DNA of 64,000 nucleotides from Serratia sarumanii (GTDB taxonomy: Bacteria > Pseudomonadota > Gammaproteobacteria > Enterobacterales > Enterobacteriaceae), in assembly GCF_029962605.1 (NCBI RefSeq), contig NZ_CP124750.1, positions 1,674,001 to 1,738,000 on the forward strand, given 5' to 3'. Shown in pieces: positions 27,145-37,403 of this stretch. A program made the position numbers and the translations under genes. Numbering within the stretch: the stretch's first letter is position 1; every line of letters begins with the position of its first letter. The notes under the pieces are model-generated. The model saw nothing but the letters and a program-made list of their open reading frames with translations, had not been told where the DNA came from and ran no database searches.

Positions 27145-27969
27145 TTACAGCAGCAGCGGCAAGGTGGCGCTGGCGGTGGCCTGCATCGCCTGAGCGTAGG
27201 CGGGATCGCGCCGAGCCAGTTCGGCGATCATCAACTCCACCAGCAGCATGGCGCCGACCTTGGCCGGCAGGGCGCCGGCGGTCAGCGGCCCTTCCGGTTT
27301 GGCCGCCACCAGCAGCGTATCCGCCAGCTTGGCCAGCGGGCTGCGTTGGGTGTTGCTGACGGCGATCACGCGTGCGCCGCGCCCTTTGGCCAATGCCACC
27401 GCATGCAGCACGTCCTTGGTGGAGCCGGAGCTGGAGATGACGATCAGCAGATCCCGCTCACTCAGCGAGGCGGCGTTCATCGCCGCCCGGTGCATGTCGC
27501 TGAACAGCTGCGCCGGTTTGCCGAGGCGCAGCAGCTTGTAGTGCAGGAAATCGCCGATGATGGCGCTGGCGGCGACGCCGTAAATCTGCACCGAAGCGCA
27601 ACGCTGCAGGCTGTCCGCCGCCTGTTGCAGCGCCTGCGGATCCAACAGCGCGCCGGTATCCCGCAGCGCCTGAACGCTCTCTTCCACCAAATTTTCCGTC
27701 GCGCTTTGCCGCGTCGTCGCCTCCGGCTGGCTTTGTTGCAGGCTGAGGGCCAGCGCCATTTTAAATTCGGTATAGCCTTTGCAGCCCAGATGGCGGCACA
27801 GCCGCGTGACGCTGGCTTCGCTGGTGGCGCTTTCACGCGCCAGTTCGGTGATGGTCAGGTAAACGGCGCGGGAGGGCTGCGCAAGAAGATAGTTGCCGAG
27901 CTTTTGCAGCGTGGGGCTGTACCCCGCCAAATCCTGCCGCAGCCGCAATAACAAGTTGCCTGTATTCAT
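27145..27969 (-). CDS. RpiR/MurR-family transcriptional regulator of the PTS-nanE operon
   Basis: A 274-residue regulator: N-terminal helix-turn-helix (LARESATSEASVTRLCRHLGCKGYTEFKMAL, about residues 37-70) and a C-terminal SIS sugar-phosphate domain (QIYGVAASAIIGDFLHYKLLRLG, VISSSGSTKDVLHA). ATG 27969 is preferred to the upstream frame. It is divergent from the PTS gene with a palindromic operator between them, so it most likely controls that operon in response to an amino-sugar phosphate such as ManNAc-6-P. Confidence 0.92.
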   Translation of the reverse strand: MNTGNLLLRLRQDLAGYSPTLQKLGNYLLAQPSRAVYLTITELARESATSEASVTRLCRHLGCKGYTEFKMALALSLQQSQPEATTRQSATENLVEESVQALRDTGALLDPQALQQAADSLQRCASVQIYGVAASAIIGDFLHYKLLRLGKPAQLFSDMHRAAMNAASLSERDLLIVISSSGSTKDVLHAVALAKGRGARVIAVSNTQRSPLAKLADTLLVAAKPEGPLTAGALPAKVGAMLLVELMIAELARRDPAYAQAMQATASATLPLLL

Positions 27970-28070
27970 CACGTTACCTTTCTGAGTATTCCCGTTTCTA
28001 TTGTGGCGGAAAGACGCCGCCGCTCGCCAGCGAAATCGACGGATTGTGAAGCCGATCATCATTATGAATA

Positions 28071-28111
28071 AAATTTTCATTAAATTAATTTAATGTGGTA
28101 AAAATTTTCAT
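28071..28111. promoter_or_regulatory. probable RpiR operator between regulator and PTS gene
   Basis: An 18-bp perfect palindrome CATTAAATTAATTTAATG (28078-28095) overlaps the first of two direct copies of AAATTTTCAT (28071-28080 and 28102-28111, 31 bp apart). It lies within an AT-rich divergent promoter region 30-70 bp before the PTS start. Confidence 0.65.
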
Positions 28112-28138
28112 CATAAAAATGATAGCGGGGAAAAATTT

Positions 28139-29695
28139 ATGTCAACGCCAGAATTGTCGCGCTCCGGCGGCTGGTTCGAAAAAGCCCAGCTGTTCGGCAA
28201 ATCGTTCATGCTGCCGATCGCCGTGCTGCCGGCGGCCGGCCTGCTGCTGGGGATCGGCGGTGCGCTGTCCAACCCCAATACCGTCGAGGCGTATCCCTGG
28301 CTCGACGTCGGCTGGCTGCAAAGCGTATTTACGGTGATGGCCAGCGCCGGCGCCATCGTGTTCGCCAACCTGGCGGTCCTGTTCGCGGTCGGCGTGGCGG
28401 TGGGGTTGGCCAAAAGCGACAAGGGCACGGCGGGGCTGGCCTCGCTGATCGCCTACCTGGTGATGAACGCCACCATCAATGCGCTGTTGAAAATCAACGG
28501 CACGCTGGCCGAGCAGAACGCCGGCGCGGTGGGGCAGGGAACGATTCTCGGGATCCAGACGCTGGAGACCGGGGTGTTCGGCGGGGTGGTCATCGGTCTG
28601 GTGACCTGGTATCTGCACGGCCGCTACAACAAGATAGCGCTGCCGCCGTTCCTGGGCTTTTTCGGCGGCTCGCGCTTTGTGCCGATCGTCAGCTCGCTGG
28701 CGGCGATGGCGGTCGGCGCCCTGATGACCGTGGTGTGGCCGCCTTTCCAACGGCTGATCTTCGGCATGGGCGGGCTGGTGGACGCCAGCGGCTATCTCGG
28801 CACCTTTATCTACGGCTTCGTATTGCGCATGCTCGGGCCGTTCGGCCTGCATCACATCTTCTACCTGCCGTTTTGGACCACCGCGCTCGGCGGCAGCGAA
28901 GTGATCAACGGACAGCTGGTGGAAGGCACGCAGCGCATTTTCTTCGCCCAGTTGGCCGACCCGAATACGCAGCAGTTCTACATCGGCACGGCGCGCTTCA
29001 TGTCCGGCCGCTTTATCACCATGATGTTCGGCCTGGTCGGCGCCTGCCTGGCGATGTACCAAAGCGCGCGCCCGGAGAACCGCAAACGCGTCGGCGGGCT
29101 GCTGCTGTCGGCGGCGCTGACCTCTTTCCTGACCGGCATCACCGAACCTATCGAATTCTCGTTCCTGTTCATCGCGCCGGCGCTGTACGTGGTGCACGCG
29201 CTGTTCGACGGCCTGGCGTTCGCGATCGCGCACATTCTGCATATCACCATCGGCCAGACGTTCTCCGGCGGTTTTATCGATTTCATGCTGTTCGGCGTGC
29301 TGCAGGGCGAAGCGAAAACCCACTGGATGTATGTGCCGCTGGTCGGGGTGCCCTGGTTCTTCCTGTACTACTTCACGTTCCGTTTCCTGATCCTGCGCTT
29401 CAATTTCAAAACGTCGGGGCGCGAGGTGGAAACCGCGCCGGAAGCGGTGACGACCGGCACCGAACGCTCGCAGCAGGTGCTGGCGGCGCTGGGCGGCAAA
29501 GAGAATATCGTCGAACTGGATTGTTGCGCCACGCGGCTGCGCGTGACGGTAAAACAGAGTCGGTTGCTGGACGAAAGCGGGCTGAAGGCCAGCGGCGCGC
29601 GGGCGGTGATCGTTCGCGGCAACGGCGTTCAGGTGATCTATGGCCCGCACGTGACCATTATTAAAAACGAAGTCGAGGAGTTGTTGGATTTATGA
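28139..29695 (+). CDS. PTS amino-sugar transporter, EIICB subunit
   Basis: A 518-residue permease of the glucose superfamily. Residues 1-430 form EIIC with about ten helices ([40 protein letters not shown], the loop [13 protein letters not shown]). Residues 440-518 form EIIB with the phosphorylated cysteine in [13 protein letters not shown]. There is no EIIA domain, so phosphate must come from a separate EIIA such as Crr. Its end overlaps nanE by 4 bases, so the imported product is probably ManNAc-6-P or a related amino sugar; MurNAc is less likely because no murQ is present. Confidence 0.9.
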   Translation: MSTPELSRSGGWFEKAQLFGKSFMLPIAVLPAAGLLLGIGGALSNPNTVEAYPWLDVGWLQSVFTVMASAGAIVFANLAVLFAVGVAVGLAKSDKGTAGLASLIAYLVMNATINALLKINGTLAEQNAGAVGQGTILGIQTLETGVFGGVVIGLVTWYLHGRYNKIALPPFLGFFGGSRFVPIVSSLAAMAVGALMTVVWPPFQRLIFGMGGLVDASGYLGTFIYGFVLRMLGPFGLHHIFYLPFWTTALGGSEVINGQLVEGTQRIFFAQLADPNTQQFYIGTARFMSGRFITMMFGLVGACLAMYQSARPENRKRVGGLLLSAALTSFLTGITEPIEFSFLFIAPALYVVHALFDGLAFAIAHILHITIGQTFSGGFIDFMLFGVLQGEAKTHWMYVPLVGVPWFFLYYFTFRFLILRFNFKTSGREVETAPEAVTTGTERSQQVLAALGGKENIVELDCCATRLRVTVKQSRLLDESGLKASGARAVIVRGNGVQVIYGPHVTIIKNEVEELLDL

Positions 29696-30387
29696 CGCTT
29701 TCCATTTTGCAGCAGATTAAGGGCCGGCTGGTGGTGTCTTGCCAGGCGCTGGACGACGAGCCGCTGCACAGCGATTTTATCATGGCGCGCATGGCGCTGG
29801 CGGCCGAGCAAGGCGGTGCGGCAGCGATCCGCGCCAACGGCGTCGAAGACGTTAAAGCCATCCTGCGCACGGTGGCGCTGCCGGTGATCGGCATTATCAA
29901 GCGCGATTATGCCGGTAGCGATGTCTATATCACGCCGACCCTGCGTGAAATCGATGAGCTGATGACTGCGGCGCCGCAGATGATTGCGCTGGACGCGACC
30001 GGCCACCGGCGGCCAGGGGAGCTGCAGCTGGCGGCGCTGGTTGCCGCGATCCGCGCCAGGTATCCCCGGCTGCTGCTGATGGCGGACATCGCCACCGTGG
30101 AAGAAGCGCAAGAGGCTGCCAGGTTGGGGTTCGACTGCGTGGGCACCACGCTGCACGGCTATACCGCCGAAAGCCGGGGCGCCCGACTGGCGGAGGACGA
30201 TTTCGGCTTTCTGCGTGCGGTGCTGGCGGCGGTGCCGGTGCCGGTCATCGCCGAGGGCAATGTCGAAACGCCGGCGATGGCCGCGCGCTGCCTGGCGCTG
30301 GGGGCGCATGCGGTGGTGGTGGGCGGCGCCATTACGCGCCCGCAGCAGATCACCCGCCGCTTTGTCGAGGCCATCGGCGGGCGGTGA
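29692..30387 (+). CDS. nanE: N-acetylmannosamine-6-phosphate 2-epimerase NanE
   Basis: A 231-residue TIM-barrel enzyme turning ManNAc-6-P into GlcNAc-6-P. Family motifs: [24 protein letters not shown], the catalytic-lysine segment [25 protein letters not shown], and GNVETPAMA. The start ATG overlaps the PTS stop (ATGA). The other sialic-acid genes (nanA, nanK, nanT) are not next to it; because a PTS gives the phosphorylated sugar, a kinase is not needed. Confidence 0.94.
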   Translation: MTLSILQQIKGRLVVSCQALDDEPLHSDFIMARMALAAEQGGAAAIRANGVEDVKAILRTVALPVIGIIKRDYAGSDVYITPTLREIDELMTAAPQMIALDATGHRRPGELQLAALVAAIRARYPRLLLMADIATVEEAQEAARLGFDCVGTTLHGYTAESRGARLAEDDFGFLRAVLAAVPVPVIAEGNVETPAMAARCLALGAHAVVVGGAITRPQQITRRFVEAIGGR

Positions 30388-30417
30388 AGGGCTCCCCGGC
30401 GCGCCGGGGAGGGGAAA

Positions 30418-31434
30418 TCAGGCGTGCTGCTGGAGGAACTCCCGCCACAGCTCGACCACCCGCTGCAGATCCTGACGGCTGACGTCGAGGTGGGTCAGAA
30501 TGCGCGTCAGCGGGCCGCTGCTGATCAGCACGTCGCGTTCGCGCATCCACGGGCCGAATTTGGCCGCCAGCGCCGGCGGTTGGCGCAGGTACAGCACGTT
30601 GGTCTGTGCGCCGGGTTCGACGACCTCCACGCCGATCTGCCGCAGCTGTTGCTCCAGCCAGACCGCGTTGTCATGGTCTTCGCGCAGCCGCGCGACGTTA
30701 TGCTCCAGCGCGTAGAGGCCGGCCGCCGCCAGGATGCCGGCCTGACGCAGCCCGCCGCCGGTCATCTTGCGCCAGCGCAGCGCGCGCTGAATGAAGGCCT
30801 CGCTGCCGCACAGCAGCGATCCGACCGGCGCGCCCAGCCCTTTCGACAGGCAAATGGTGAAGGTGTCGCAGTATTGCACGATCTCTTTCAGCGGCAGGTT
30901 CAGCGCCACGGCGGCGTTGAAGATGCGCGCGCCGTCGATATGCAGCGCCAGCTGCCGCTCGCGGGTAAACTGCCACGCCTGCTGCAGGTAGGCCTGCGGC
31001 AGGACTCGGCCGCCGATGGTGTTTTCCAGGCTCAGCAGCCGGGTGCGGGCGAAGTGGATATCGTCGGGTTTGATGGCGGCGGCGAGCTTGTCCAGCGGCA
31101 GCGTGCCGTCCGCGTCGGCCTCGATCGGCTGCGGCTGGATGCTGCCCAGCACCGCTGCGCCGCCGGCCTCGTATTTATAGTTGTGCGCCTGTTGGCCGAC
31201 CAGATACTCGTCGCCGCGCTGGCAGTGGCTCAGCAGCGCCACCAGGTTGGCCTGGGTGCCGCTGGGCAAAAACAGCGCCGCCTCTTTGCCCGACAGGCGC
31301 ACCGCCTCGGCCTCCAGCGCGTTGACCGTCGGGTCATCGCCGTAGACGTCGTCGCCGACCTCTGCCTGAGCCATCGCCTGGCGCATGGCGGCGCTGGGGC
31401 GGGTGACGGTGTCGCTGCGTAGATCGATAAGCAT
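30418..31434 (-). CDS. ltaE: low-specificity L-threonine aldolase LtaE
   Basis: A 338-residue PLP enzyme that splits L-threonine and L-allo-threonine into glycine and acetaldehyde. The N-terminal MIDLRSDTVTRPSAAMRQAM-type start is typical, and the PLP lysine is in TICLSKGLGAPVGS near residue 197. HIDGARIFNAAV supplies the PLP aspartate. Length is close to E. coli LtaE (333). It ends the inserted block and returns to the E. coli order with poxB. Confidence 0.95.
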   Translation of the reverse strand: MLIDLRSDTVTRPSAAMRQAMAQAEVGDDVYGDDPTVNALEAEAVRLSGKEAALFLPSGTQANLVALLSHCQRGDEYLVGQQAHNYKYEAGGAAVLGSIQPQPIEADADGTLPLDKLAAAIKPDDIHFARTRLLSLENTIGGRVLPQAYLQQAWQFTRERQLALHIDGARIFNAAVALNLPLKEIVQYCDTFTICLSKGLGAPVGSLLCGSEAFIQRALRWRKMTGGGLRQAGILAAAGLYALEHNVARLREDHDNAVWLEQQLRQIGVEVVEPGAQTNVLYLRQPPALAAKFGPWMRERDVLISSGPLTRILTHLDVSRQDLQRVVELWREFLQQHA

Positions 31435-31510
31435 AGGGTTCCTGGAATGTAAGGGAGAGGAAAAGGGTACATGGCATCATATACCCTTATTTCACCGGGG
31501 GGCAGCTTGC

Positions 31511-33232
31511 TTAGCGCAGCCAGTTGGTTTTCGCCAGCTCGACCACTTCGTCGCCGCGGCCGTTGATGATGGCGCGCAGCATGTACAGGCTGAAGCCTTT
31601 CGCCTGTTCGAACTTGATCTGCGGCGGCATCGCCAGCTCTTGCTTGGCGGTGACCACGTCCAGCAGCGCCGGGCCGGGGTGCGCCAACATCTCCTGCAGC
31701 GCGCCGTCCAGATCCGAGGCTTTTTCCACGCGGATGCCCTTGATGCCGGCGGCGTTGGCGATCGCCGCGAAGTCCGGGTTATGCAGGTCGGTGCCGTCGG
31801 TCAGGTAGCCGCCGGCCTTCATCTCCATCGCCACGAACCCCAACACGCTGTTGTTGAACACCACGATTTTCACCGGCAGCTTGAGCTGCGCCAGCGACAG
31901 GAAATCTCCCATCAGCATGGTGAAGCCGCCGTCGCCGCACATGGCGATCACCTGTTTATCCGGCGCGGTGGCCTGGGCGCCGATCGCCTGCGGCATGGCG
32001 TTGGCCATCGAACCGTGGTTGAACGAACCGAGCAGGCGGCGCTTGCCGTTCATTTTCACGTAGCGGGCGGCCCACACCGTCGGCGTGCCGACGTCGCAGG
32101 TGAAGATGGCGTCGTCGCTGGCGTACCGGCTGAGCTGCTGCGCCAGATACTGCGGGTGGATCGGCTGGTCGTCGTTGGCGGTCGCCAGCCCGTCGAGATC
32201 CTTGCGCGCGTTGCGGTAATGCTCCAGCGCCTTGTCGAGGAACGCCCGGTCGCGCTTGGGCTCCAGCTGCGGCAGCAGGGCGGTGAGGGTGGTGTGGATA
32301 TCGCCCACCAGCGCCATATTGACCGGGCAGTGTGCGCCGATGCTGCCGGGGTTGATGTCGATCTGAATGATGTTGGCGTTGGTGGGGTAGAACGCGCGGT
32401 AGGGGAACTGGGTGCCGAGCAGCACCAGCGTGTCGGCGTTCATCATCGCGTGGTAGCCGGAGGAGAAGCCGATCAGCCCGGTCATGCCGACGCTGTAAGG
32501 GTTATCCCATTCGATATGCTCTTTGCCGCGCAGCGCATGCACCACCGGCGCCTGCAGCAGCTCGGCCAGCTTGACCACCTCATCGTGCGCGCCGGCGCAG
32601 CCGCTGCCGCACATCAGGGTGATGTTCTTCGCCTTGTTCAGCGTCTCCGCCAGCTTGTTCAGCTCGCTCATCGGCGGCTGCACCAGCGGCAGCGCCGGGG
32701 TATGCCAGGTCAGGGGCGCGTCTTCCGGTGCCATGCGCAGCGCCACGTCGCCCGGCAAGACCACCACCGAGACGCCGCGGTTGAGGATCGCCTTGCGCAT
32801 GGCGATCTCCAGCACGCGCGGCAGCTGTTCCGGGTTGGAAACCAGCTCGCAATAGTGGCTGCATTCGCGAAACAGCTCCTGCGGATGCGTTTCCTGGAAG
32901 TAGCCGCTGCCGATTTCGCTGGAAGGAATGTGCGCGGCGATCGCCAGCACCGGCACATGGTTGCGGTGGCAGTCGAACAGGCCGTTGATCAGGTGCAGGT
33001 TGCCGGGGCCGCAGGAACCGGCGCACACCGCCAGCTGGCCGGTGAGCTGGGCTTCGGCGCCGGCGGCGAAGGCGGCCACCTCTTCATGGCGGGTGCCCAG
33101 CCATTCGATGGTGCCCATGCGGTGCAGGCTGTCGCTAAGGCCGTTGAGCGAATCGCCGGTCACGCCCCAAATGCGTTTTACGCCGGCTTGATCCAGCGTT
33201 TTGGCGATCAGTGTGGCTACGGTTTGCTTCAT
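31511..33232 (-). CDS. poxB: pyruvate dehydrogenase (quinone), pyruvate oxidase PoxB
   Basis: A 573-residue ThDP- and FAD-dependent enzyme converting pyruvate to acetate and CO2 and passing electrons to ubiquinone at the membrane. The ThDP motif [20 protein letters not shown], the catalytic-glutamate stretch STRHEE-like [17 protein letters not shown], and the lipid-binding C-terminal peptide near [17 protein letters not shown] are visible. ATG 33232 gives the conserved [13 protein letters not shown]. Confidence 0.96.
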   Translation of the reverse strand: MKQTVATLIAKTLDQAGVKRIWGVTGDSLNGLSDSLHRMGTIEWLGTRHEEVAAFAAGAEAQLTGQLAVCAGSCGPGNLHLINGLFDCHRNHVPVLAIAAHIPSSEIGSGYFQETHPQELFRECSHYCELVSNPEQLPRVLEIAMRKAILNRGVSVVVLPGDVALRMAPEDAPLTWHTPALPLVQPPMSELNKLAETLNKAKNITLMCGSGCAGAHDEVVKLAELLQAPVVHALRGKEHIEWDNPYSVGMTGLIGFSSGYHAMMNADTLVLLGTQFPYRAFYPTNANIIQIDINPGSIGAHCPVNMALVGDIHTTLTALLPQLEPKRDRAFLDKALEHYRNARKDLDGLATANDDQPIHPQYLAQQLSRYASDDAIFTCDVGTPTVWAARYVKMNGKRRLLGSFNHGSMANAMPQAIGAQATAPDKQVIAMCGDGGFTMLMGDFLSLAQLKLPVKIVVFNNSVLGFVAMEMKAGGYLTDGTDLHNPDFAAIANAAGIKGIRVEKASDLDGALQEMLAHPGPALLDVVTAKQELAMPPQIKFEQAKGFSLYMLRAIINGRGDEVVELAKTNWLR

Positions 33233-33300
33233 GGTTCCCCCAAACATGGTTTAAAAAACGATGTGTACTCGATCCGGTGAGCGGCAGCAGAACAACTGCA

Positions 33301-33307
33301 AGCATAG
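33301..33307 (-). promoter_or_regulatory. possible sigma-S type -10 element of poxB
   Basis: The minus strand reads CTATGCTT ending about 70 bases before the poxB start, close to the sigma-S-preferred CTATACT extended -10. E. coli poxB depends on sigma-S. No -35 element was confirmed. Confidence 0.35.
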
Positions 33308-33431
33308 CTTACCGGCGGTGGACGAGATGCGGTCAGGAAGGGTAAAGAGCGTAGGACGGGGGAAAGTGTAACCGGGCGGGGAGGGGGGAACTTGCCGATA
33401 AATGCCCCATCGCGGCGATGGGGCCAAGGGA

Positions 33432-34433
33432 TCACGCCAGCGTGACGTCGCCCCGCAGCTGGCAACTGCAGGCCAGCACGTAGCCTTGCGCTATTTCTTC
33501 CGCGCTCAGCGTCATGGTGCTGGTGGTGATGTAGTCGCCCTCGAGGATGCGGGTTTTGCACGAGCCGCACACCCCGGCGCGGCAGGCGGCGTTGACCGGC
33601 AGGGCATTGGCCTCCATCGCCGCCAGCAGCGTGCTGCCGACCGGCACGCGGAATTCGCGCAGCGGGCGGGCGGCGCGTAGCGTCAGCCCTTCAGTGGCAT
33701 CGGCCTGCGCCGCCGGCGTGTGGAACTGCTCTTTATGGAAACGCTCGGCCGGCACGCCGAGCCGACGGCACAGCTGCTCCACGTGGTCCATGTAGGGCGC
33801 AGGGCCGCAGGTCATCACCGTGCGTTCGGCGATATCCGGCGCCGCCTGCCGCAGCGTCTGCTCATCGATGCGGCCGCTGAGGTAGCCGGGTTGCAGATCC
33901 CGCTCGGCCATCAGCGTCAGGCGCAGCTGCGGATGGGCGGCGCACAGCGCGCGCCATTGATCGGCGAAAATCGTGTCGGCGGGGGTGCGCACGTTAAAGA
34001 TCACGGCGATATCGCAGGCCGGACGGTTGGCGGTCAGCCAGCGGCACATCGAGACGATCGGCGTCACGCCGCAGCCGGCGGCCAGCATCAGATAACGATC
34101 GGCCGGGTGGCACTCGTAGCTGAACTCGCCCTGCGCGTCGGACAACCACAGCGTGTTGCCCGGCTTGACCTCTTGCGTCAGCCAGCGCGATCCGATGCCG
34201 TCCGGCAGGCAGCGCACGCTGATGCTGAGAAAGCGGCTCTGGCCGGGCGAGGAGGAGAGCGTATAGGCGCGCAGCGTCTCCTCGCTGTTGCGGATGCTGA
34301 CCAGCGCAAACTGGCCCGCCTGATAAGGGTAGAAAACGTCGCATATCAGGTTCAGCGTCCAGACGTCGGCGGTTTCGCGCTGGATGGAATGTACCTGCAT
34401 GCGGTTCGGGCAAAGCGGAGTGGGTTGAGTCAT
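33432..34433 (-). CDS. hcr: NADH oxidoreductase Hcr
   Basis: A 333-residue electron carrier to Hcp. N-terminal FAD domain (RAYTLSSSPGQSRFLSISVR), NAD domain (LMLAAGCGVTPIVSMCRWL, VMTCGPAPYMDHVEQL), and a C-terminal plant-type 2Fe-2S domain with CRAGVCGSCKTRIL and a fourth cysteine in VLACSCQLR. It follows hcp by 56 bases and belongs to the same operon. Confidence 0.95.
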   Translation of the reverse strand: MTQPTPLCPNRMQVHSIQRETADVWTLNLICDVFYPYQAGQFALVSIRNSEETLRAYTLSSSPGQSRFLSISVRCLPDGIGSRWLTQEVKPGNTLWLSDAQGEFSYECHPADRYLMLAAGCGVTPIVSMCRWLTANRPACDIAVIFNVRTPADTIFADQWRALCAAHPQLRLTLMAERDLQPGYLSGRIDEQTLRQAAPDIAERTVMTCGPAPYMDHVEQLCRRLGVPAERFHKEQFHTPAAQADATEGLTLRAARPLREFRVPVGSTLLAAMEANALPVNAACRAGVCGSCKTRILEGDYITTSTMTLSAEEIAQGYVLACSCQLRGDVTLA

Positions 34434-34489
34434 CGGGGCACCTCAAAAAGCAAAGGGGCCGGCGCAGGCGGCCCCATAACGTAATGGCA

Positions 34490-36139
34490 TCAGGCGAGCA
34501 GCGCGTTGATATCCTGCTCGACGGTGGTGATCGGACGCAGGCCGAATTTCTCGTTGAGGATCGCCATCAGGTTGTCGGTCAGGAAGCCCGGCGCGGTCGG
34601 GCCGGTGACGATGTTTTTCACCCCCAGCGACAACAGCGTCAGCAGAATGACGATCGCCTTCTGTTCAAACCACGACAGCACCAGGCTGAGCGGCAGCTCG
34701 TTGACGCTGCAGCCGAGCGTGTCCGCCAGCTTGACCGCCAGCATGATGGCGGAATAGGCGTCGTTGCACTGGCCGACGTCCAGCAGGCGCGGCAGCCCTT
34801 CCAGCGTGCCGAAGTCCAGCTTGTTGAAACGGTACTTGCCGCAGGCCAGCGTCATGATCAGGCAGTCTTGCGGCACGCTGCGGGCGAAGTCGGTGAAGTA
34901 GCTGCGCTCGTCGCGGCTGCCGTCGCAGCCGCCGACCAGGAAGACGTGGCGCAGTTTTTTCTGCGACACCAGATCGATCACCGTGTCGGCGGCGTTCAGC
35001 AGCGTCTGGCGGCCGAAGCCGACGGTGATCAGGTGCTCGATCTCGGTGTAAGGGAAACCGTTCATGTCCTGCGCCTGGCGGATCACGGCGCCGAAGTCGT
35101 CGCCCTCCAGATGGTTGACGCCCGGCCAGCCGACGATGCTGCGGGTCCAGATGCGATCGCCGTAGTTGCCGAGGTTCGGATCGATGATGCAGTTGGAGGT
35201 CATCACGATCGGGCCGGGGAATTTGGCGAACTCCGTCTGCTGGTTCTGCCAGCCGCTGCCGTAGTTGCCCACCAGATGCTTGAATTTTTTCAGTTCCGGA
35301 TAGCCGTGCGCCGGCAGCATTTCACCGTGAGTGTAGACGTTGACGTTTTGCCCTTCGGTTTGTTCGAGCAGCATGCGCAGATCTTTCAGATCGTGGCCGG
35401 AGATCAGAATGGCTTTCCCGGCCACCGGGCGCACGTTGACCGCGCTGGGCTGCGGATCGCCGTAGGCCTGGGTTTCGCCGCGATCGAGGATCGCCATCAC
35501 GTTGAAGTTCATCTTGCCGATGCCCATGGCGTTGTTCAGCAGGGTGTCGACGTCGCGCGGCCGGGTGCCGAGCCAGGCCATAAAGGCGTGGTAGTCGGCA
35601 TAGAGCTGCTCGTCGAACTGGCCGAGCACGTGCGCGTGTTCCATATAGGCCGCGGCGCCTTTCAGGCCGTACAGGCACAGCATGCGCAAACCGTGGACGT
35701 CGTCGCCGACCTCGGCCTTGTCGCCGTTGAGGGCAAACTGCGCCGCCTGTTGCAGCAGCGCAGGCATATCGTCACCGGCCAGCTGCAGCGCCGCCATCGG
35801 GTGATCGACGCGCACGCCGGCATCCAGCAGCCGGCAACGGGCAGCCAGCGAATCGCGCAGCAGCAGGGTTTCGCGCGCGTAGCCGATGATGCGCTGGGAG
35901 TCGAAGTTGACGTTGGTCAGGGTGGAGAAGAAGGCGCGCGGGGCGAAGCTGTCGATCTCGTGATCGACGATGCCCAGCGAACGCGCCTGCAGTGCCCAGG
36001 CGGAGAGGCCCTGTAGCGCCGCCACCAGCAGATCCTGCAGATCGGAGGTTTCCGCCGTCTTGCCGCACATGCCCTGAGCATACGCGCAGCCGTTGCCTGC
36101 CGGGGTACGGATGGTTTGTTCACATTGCACACAGAACAT
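34490..36139 (-). CDS. hcp: hydroxylamine reductase / NO reductase, hybrid cluster protein Hcp
   Basis: A 549-residue enzyme (E. coli 550) with a 4Fe cluster and the hybrid Fe-S-O cluster; it reduces hydroxylamine and, by recent views, nitric oxide under anaerobic conditions. The N-terminal cysteines C3, C6, C18 and C25 ([19 protein letters not shown]) bind the first cluster. Downstream cluster ligands are in [19 protein letters not shown] and LACGKYRF. It heads the hcp-hcr operon and an NsrR-type operator lies just upstream. Confidence 0.96.
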   Translation of the reverse strand: MFCVQCEQTIRTPAGNGCAYAQGMCGKTAETSDLQDLLVAALQGLSAWALQARSLGIVDHEIDSFAPRAFFSTLTNVNFDSQRIIGYARETLLLRDSLAARCRLLDAGVRVDHPMAALQLAGDDMPALLQQAAQFALNGDKAEVGDDVHGLRMLCLYGLKGAAAYMEHAHVLGQFDEQLYADYHAFMAWLGTRPRDVDTLLNNAMGIGKMNFNVMAILDRGETQAYGDPQPSAVNVRPVAGKAILISGHDLKDLRMLLEQTEGQNVNVYTHGEMLPAHGYPELKKFKHLVGNYGSGWQNQQTEFAKFPGPIVMTSNCIIDPNLGNYGDRIWTRSIVGWPGVNHLEGDDFGAVIRQAQDMNGFPYTEIEHLITVGFGRQTLLNAADTVIDLVSQKKLRHVFLVGGCDGSRDERSYFTDFARSVPQDCLIMTLACGKYRFNKLDFGTLEGLPRLLDVGQCNDAYSAIMLAVKLADTLGCSVNELPLSLVLSWFEQKAIVILLTLLSLGVKNIVTGPTAPGFLTDNLMAILNEKFGLRPITTVEQDINALLA

Positions 36140-36160
36140 AGTCGCTTCCTTTTATTTTTA

Positions 36161-36183
36161 AAGTTGCATTTGTAATGCTTGTT
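36161..36183. promoter_or_regulatory. NsrR-type operator upstream of hcp
   Basis: Two half-sites, AAGTTGCATTT (36161-36171) and TAATGCTTGTT (36173-36183), flank one base. They match the NsrR consensus AAGATGCATTT-n-AAATGCATCTT at 17 or more of 22 positions. The site is 22 bases before the hcp ATG. In E. coli NsrR represses hcp-hcr until NO is present. Confidence 0.8.
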
Positions 36184-36244
36184 TAAAAGCATAGATCGGC
36201 GATCGGGGTTGCAAAAGGCTTTTGTGCGACTACTGCGGGCAAGT

Positions 36245-36258
36245 TTGATTTAGCGCAA
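36245..36258. promoter_or_regulatory. possible FNR site upstream of hcp
   Basis: TTGAT-TTAG-CGCAA has two mismatches to the FNR consensus TTGATNNNNATCAA and is centred about 112 bp before the hcp ATG. Anaerobic activation of hcp by FNR is known in E. coli; this match alone is weak. Confidence 0.4.
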
Positions 36259-36319
36259 TTTTGCCGTGCGGATGGGAATTATTACGCTTTGGGGACCGGG
36301 CGGCCCCCAGGGGAGAGGA

Positions 36320-37216
36320 TCAGGAGAACAGGGCGATCAGCACCGGCGCCAGCAGGCTCAGCAGGAAGCCGTGCACGATGGCGGGGGGCACCATGTCCAG
36401 CCCGCCGCTGCGCTGCAGCACCGGCAGGGTGAAGTCCATCGAGGTGGCGCCGCACAGGCCGAGGGCGGTGGAGCGGCTGCGGCGCACCAGCGTCGGGATC
36501 AGCATGATTGCCACCAGCTCGCGCGCCAGATCGTTGAAGAACGCGGCGCTGCCCATCACCGGGCCGTAGGCGTCGGTGATCAGAATGCCCGACAGCGAAT
36601 ACCAGCCGAAGCCGGAGGCCATCGCCAGCCCGGCCTTGACCGGCAGCCCCAGCAGCTGCGCCGCCAGCGCGCCGCCGGCCAGCGACGCGACGGTCACCAC
36701 CAACGCCACCAGCGTGCCGCGGCGGTTGAGCACGATCTGGCGCAGCGTCATGCCGCTGTTGCGCAGCTGAATGCCGACCAACAGCAGCAGGAAGATCAGC
36801 GCATATTCGCTGCCTTTATGGGCGAACTGCAGCCATTGCCACTGCGTCAGGCCGAGCAGGAAGCCGCCGAGCACCACGCCGCACAGCTTGAGCGACTCCA
36901 GCGCCATGTGCACGCGCGAAGGCAGCTTTTCCTGTTTATGGCTGCTGCGCCACGGCATGCGCCGCTCCAGCAGCGCCAGCAACAGCAGATTGGCGCAGAG
37001 AATGCAGAAGAAGAACACCGCGCTGTATTGGAAGATCAGCACCAGGTTGCTGCTGAGATCTTCCATGAACGCCAGGCTGATACCCATGAAAAACAGGATC
37101 ACGTACACCATCCAGCTCAGCAGCCGGTTGATCAGCACCAGCAGCGGGCGATGGCGTAAGGGAATGAGGTAACCGACAATCAGCGGTAACAGAATAATCA
37201 ACAGTCCTGAGTACAT
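36320..37216 (-). CDS. lysO: lysine exporter LysO (YbjE)
   Basis: A 298-residue inner-membrane protein (E. coli 299) with about eight helices. Conserved blocks: SGLLIILLPLIVGYLIPLR, WMVYVILFFMGISLAFM, SGFGWYSLSGILITDAYGP, and GLCGATSMDFTLPVLQRSGG. It exports L-lysine and thialysine. ATG 37216 gives the conserved start. In E. coli aqpZ lies between this gene and ybjD; here it is absent. Confidence 0.94.
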   Translation of the reverse strand: MYSGLLIILLPLIVGYLIPLRHRPLLVLINRLLSWMVYVILFFMGISLAFMEDLSSNLVLIFQYSAVFFFCILCANLLLLALLERRMPWRSSHKQEKLPSRVHMALESLKLCGVVLGGFLLGLTQWQWLQFAHKGSEYALIFLLLLVGIQLRNSGMTLRQIVLNRRGTLVALVVTVASLAGGALAAQLLGLPVKAGLAMASGFGWYSLSGILITDAYGPVMGSAAFFNDLARELVAIMLIPTLVRRSRSTALGLCGATSMDFTLPVLQRSGGLDMVPPAIVHGFLLSLLAPVLIALFS

Positions 37217-37403
37217 GGTGCAGCTTGTGTCCTTGAGTTTTGGCGCGCGCCGAACGGCGTCGAGGAGCACACGCTAACCAAAAGCCCGGCCGGAGTAAAG
37301 CGGCAGATTTGACGTTGGCCGCTTGACCTGCAAGGGGTTTTTTGACCATGCTCTGTGAAGGTTGCCTCATTGACGAGGCGACGGCGCGCACGGGAGGCGG
37401 CGG

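Noticed and set aside
31385..33280. A 631-residue plus-strand frame over poxB
   Set aside because: Antisense shadow of poxB with no recognisable motif; PoxB is conserved along its whole length.
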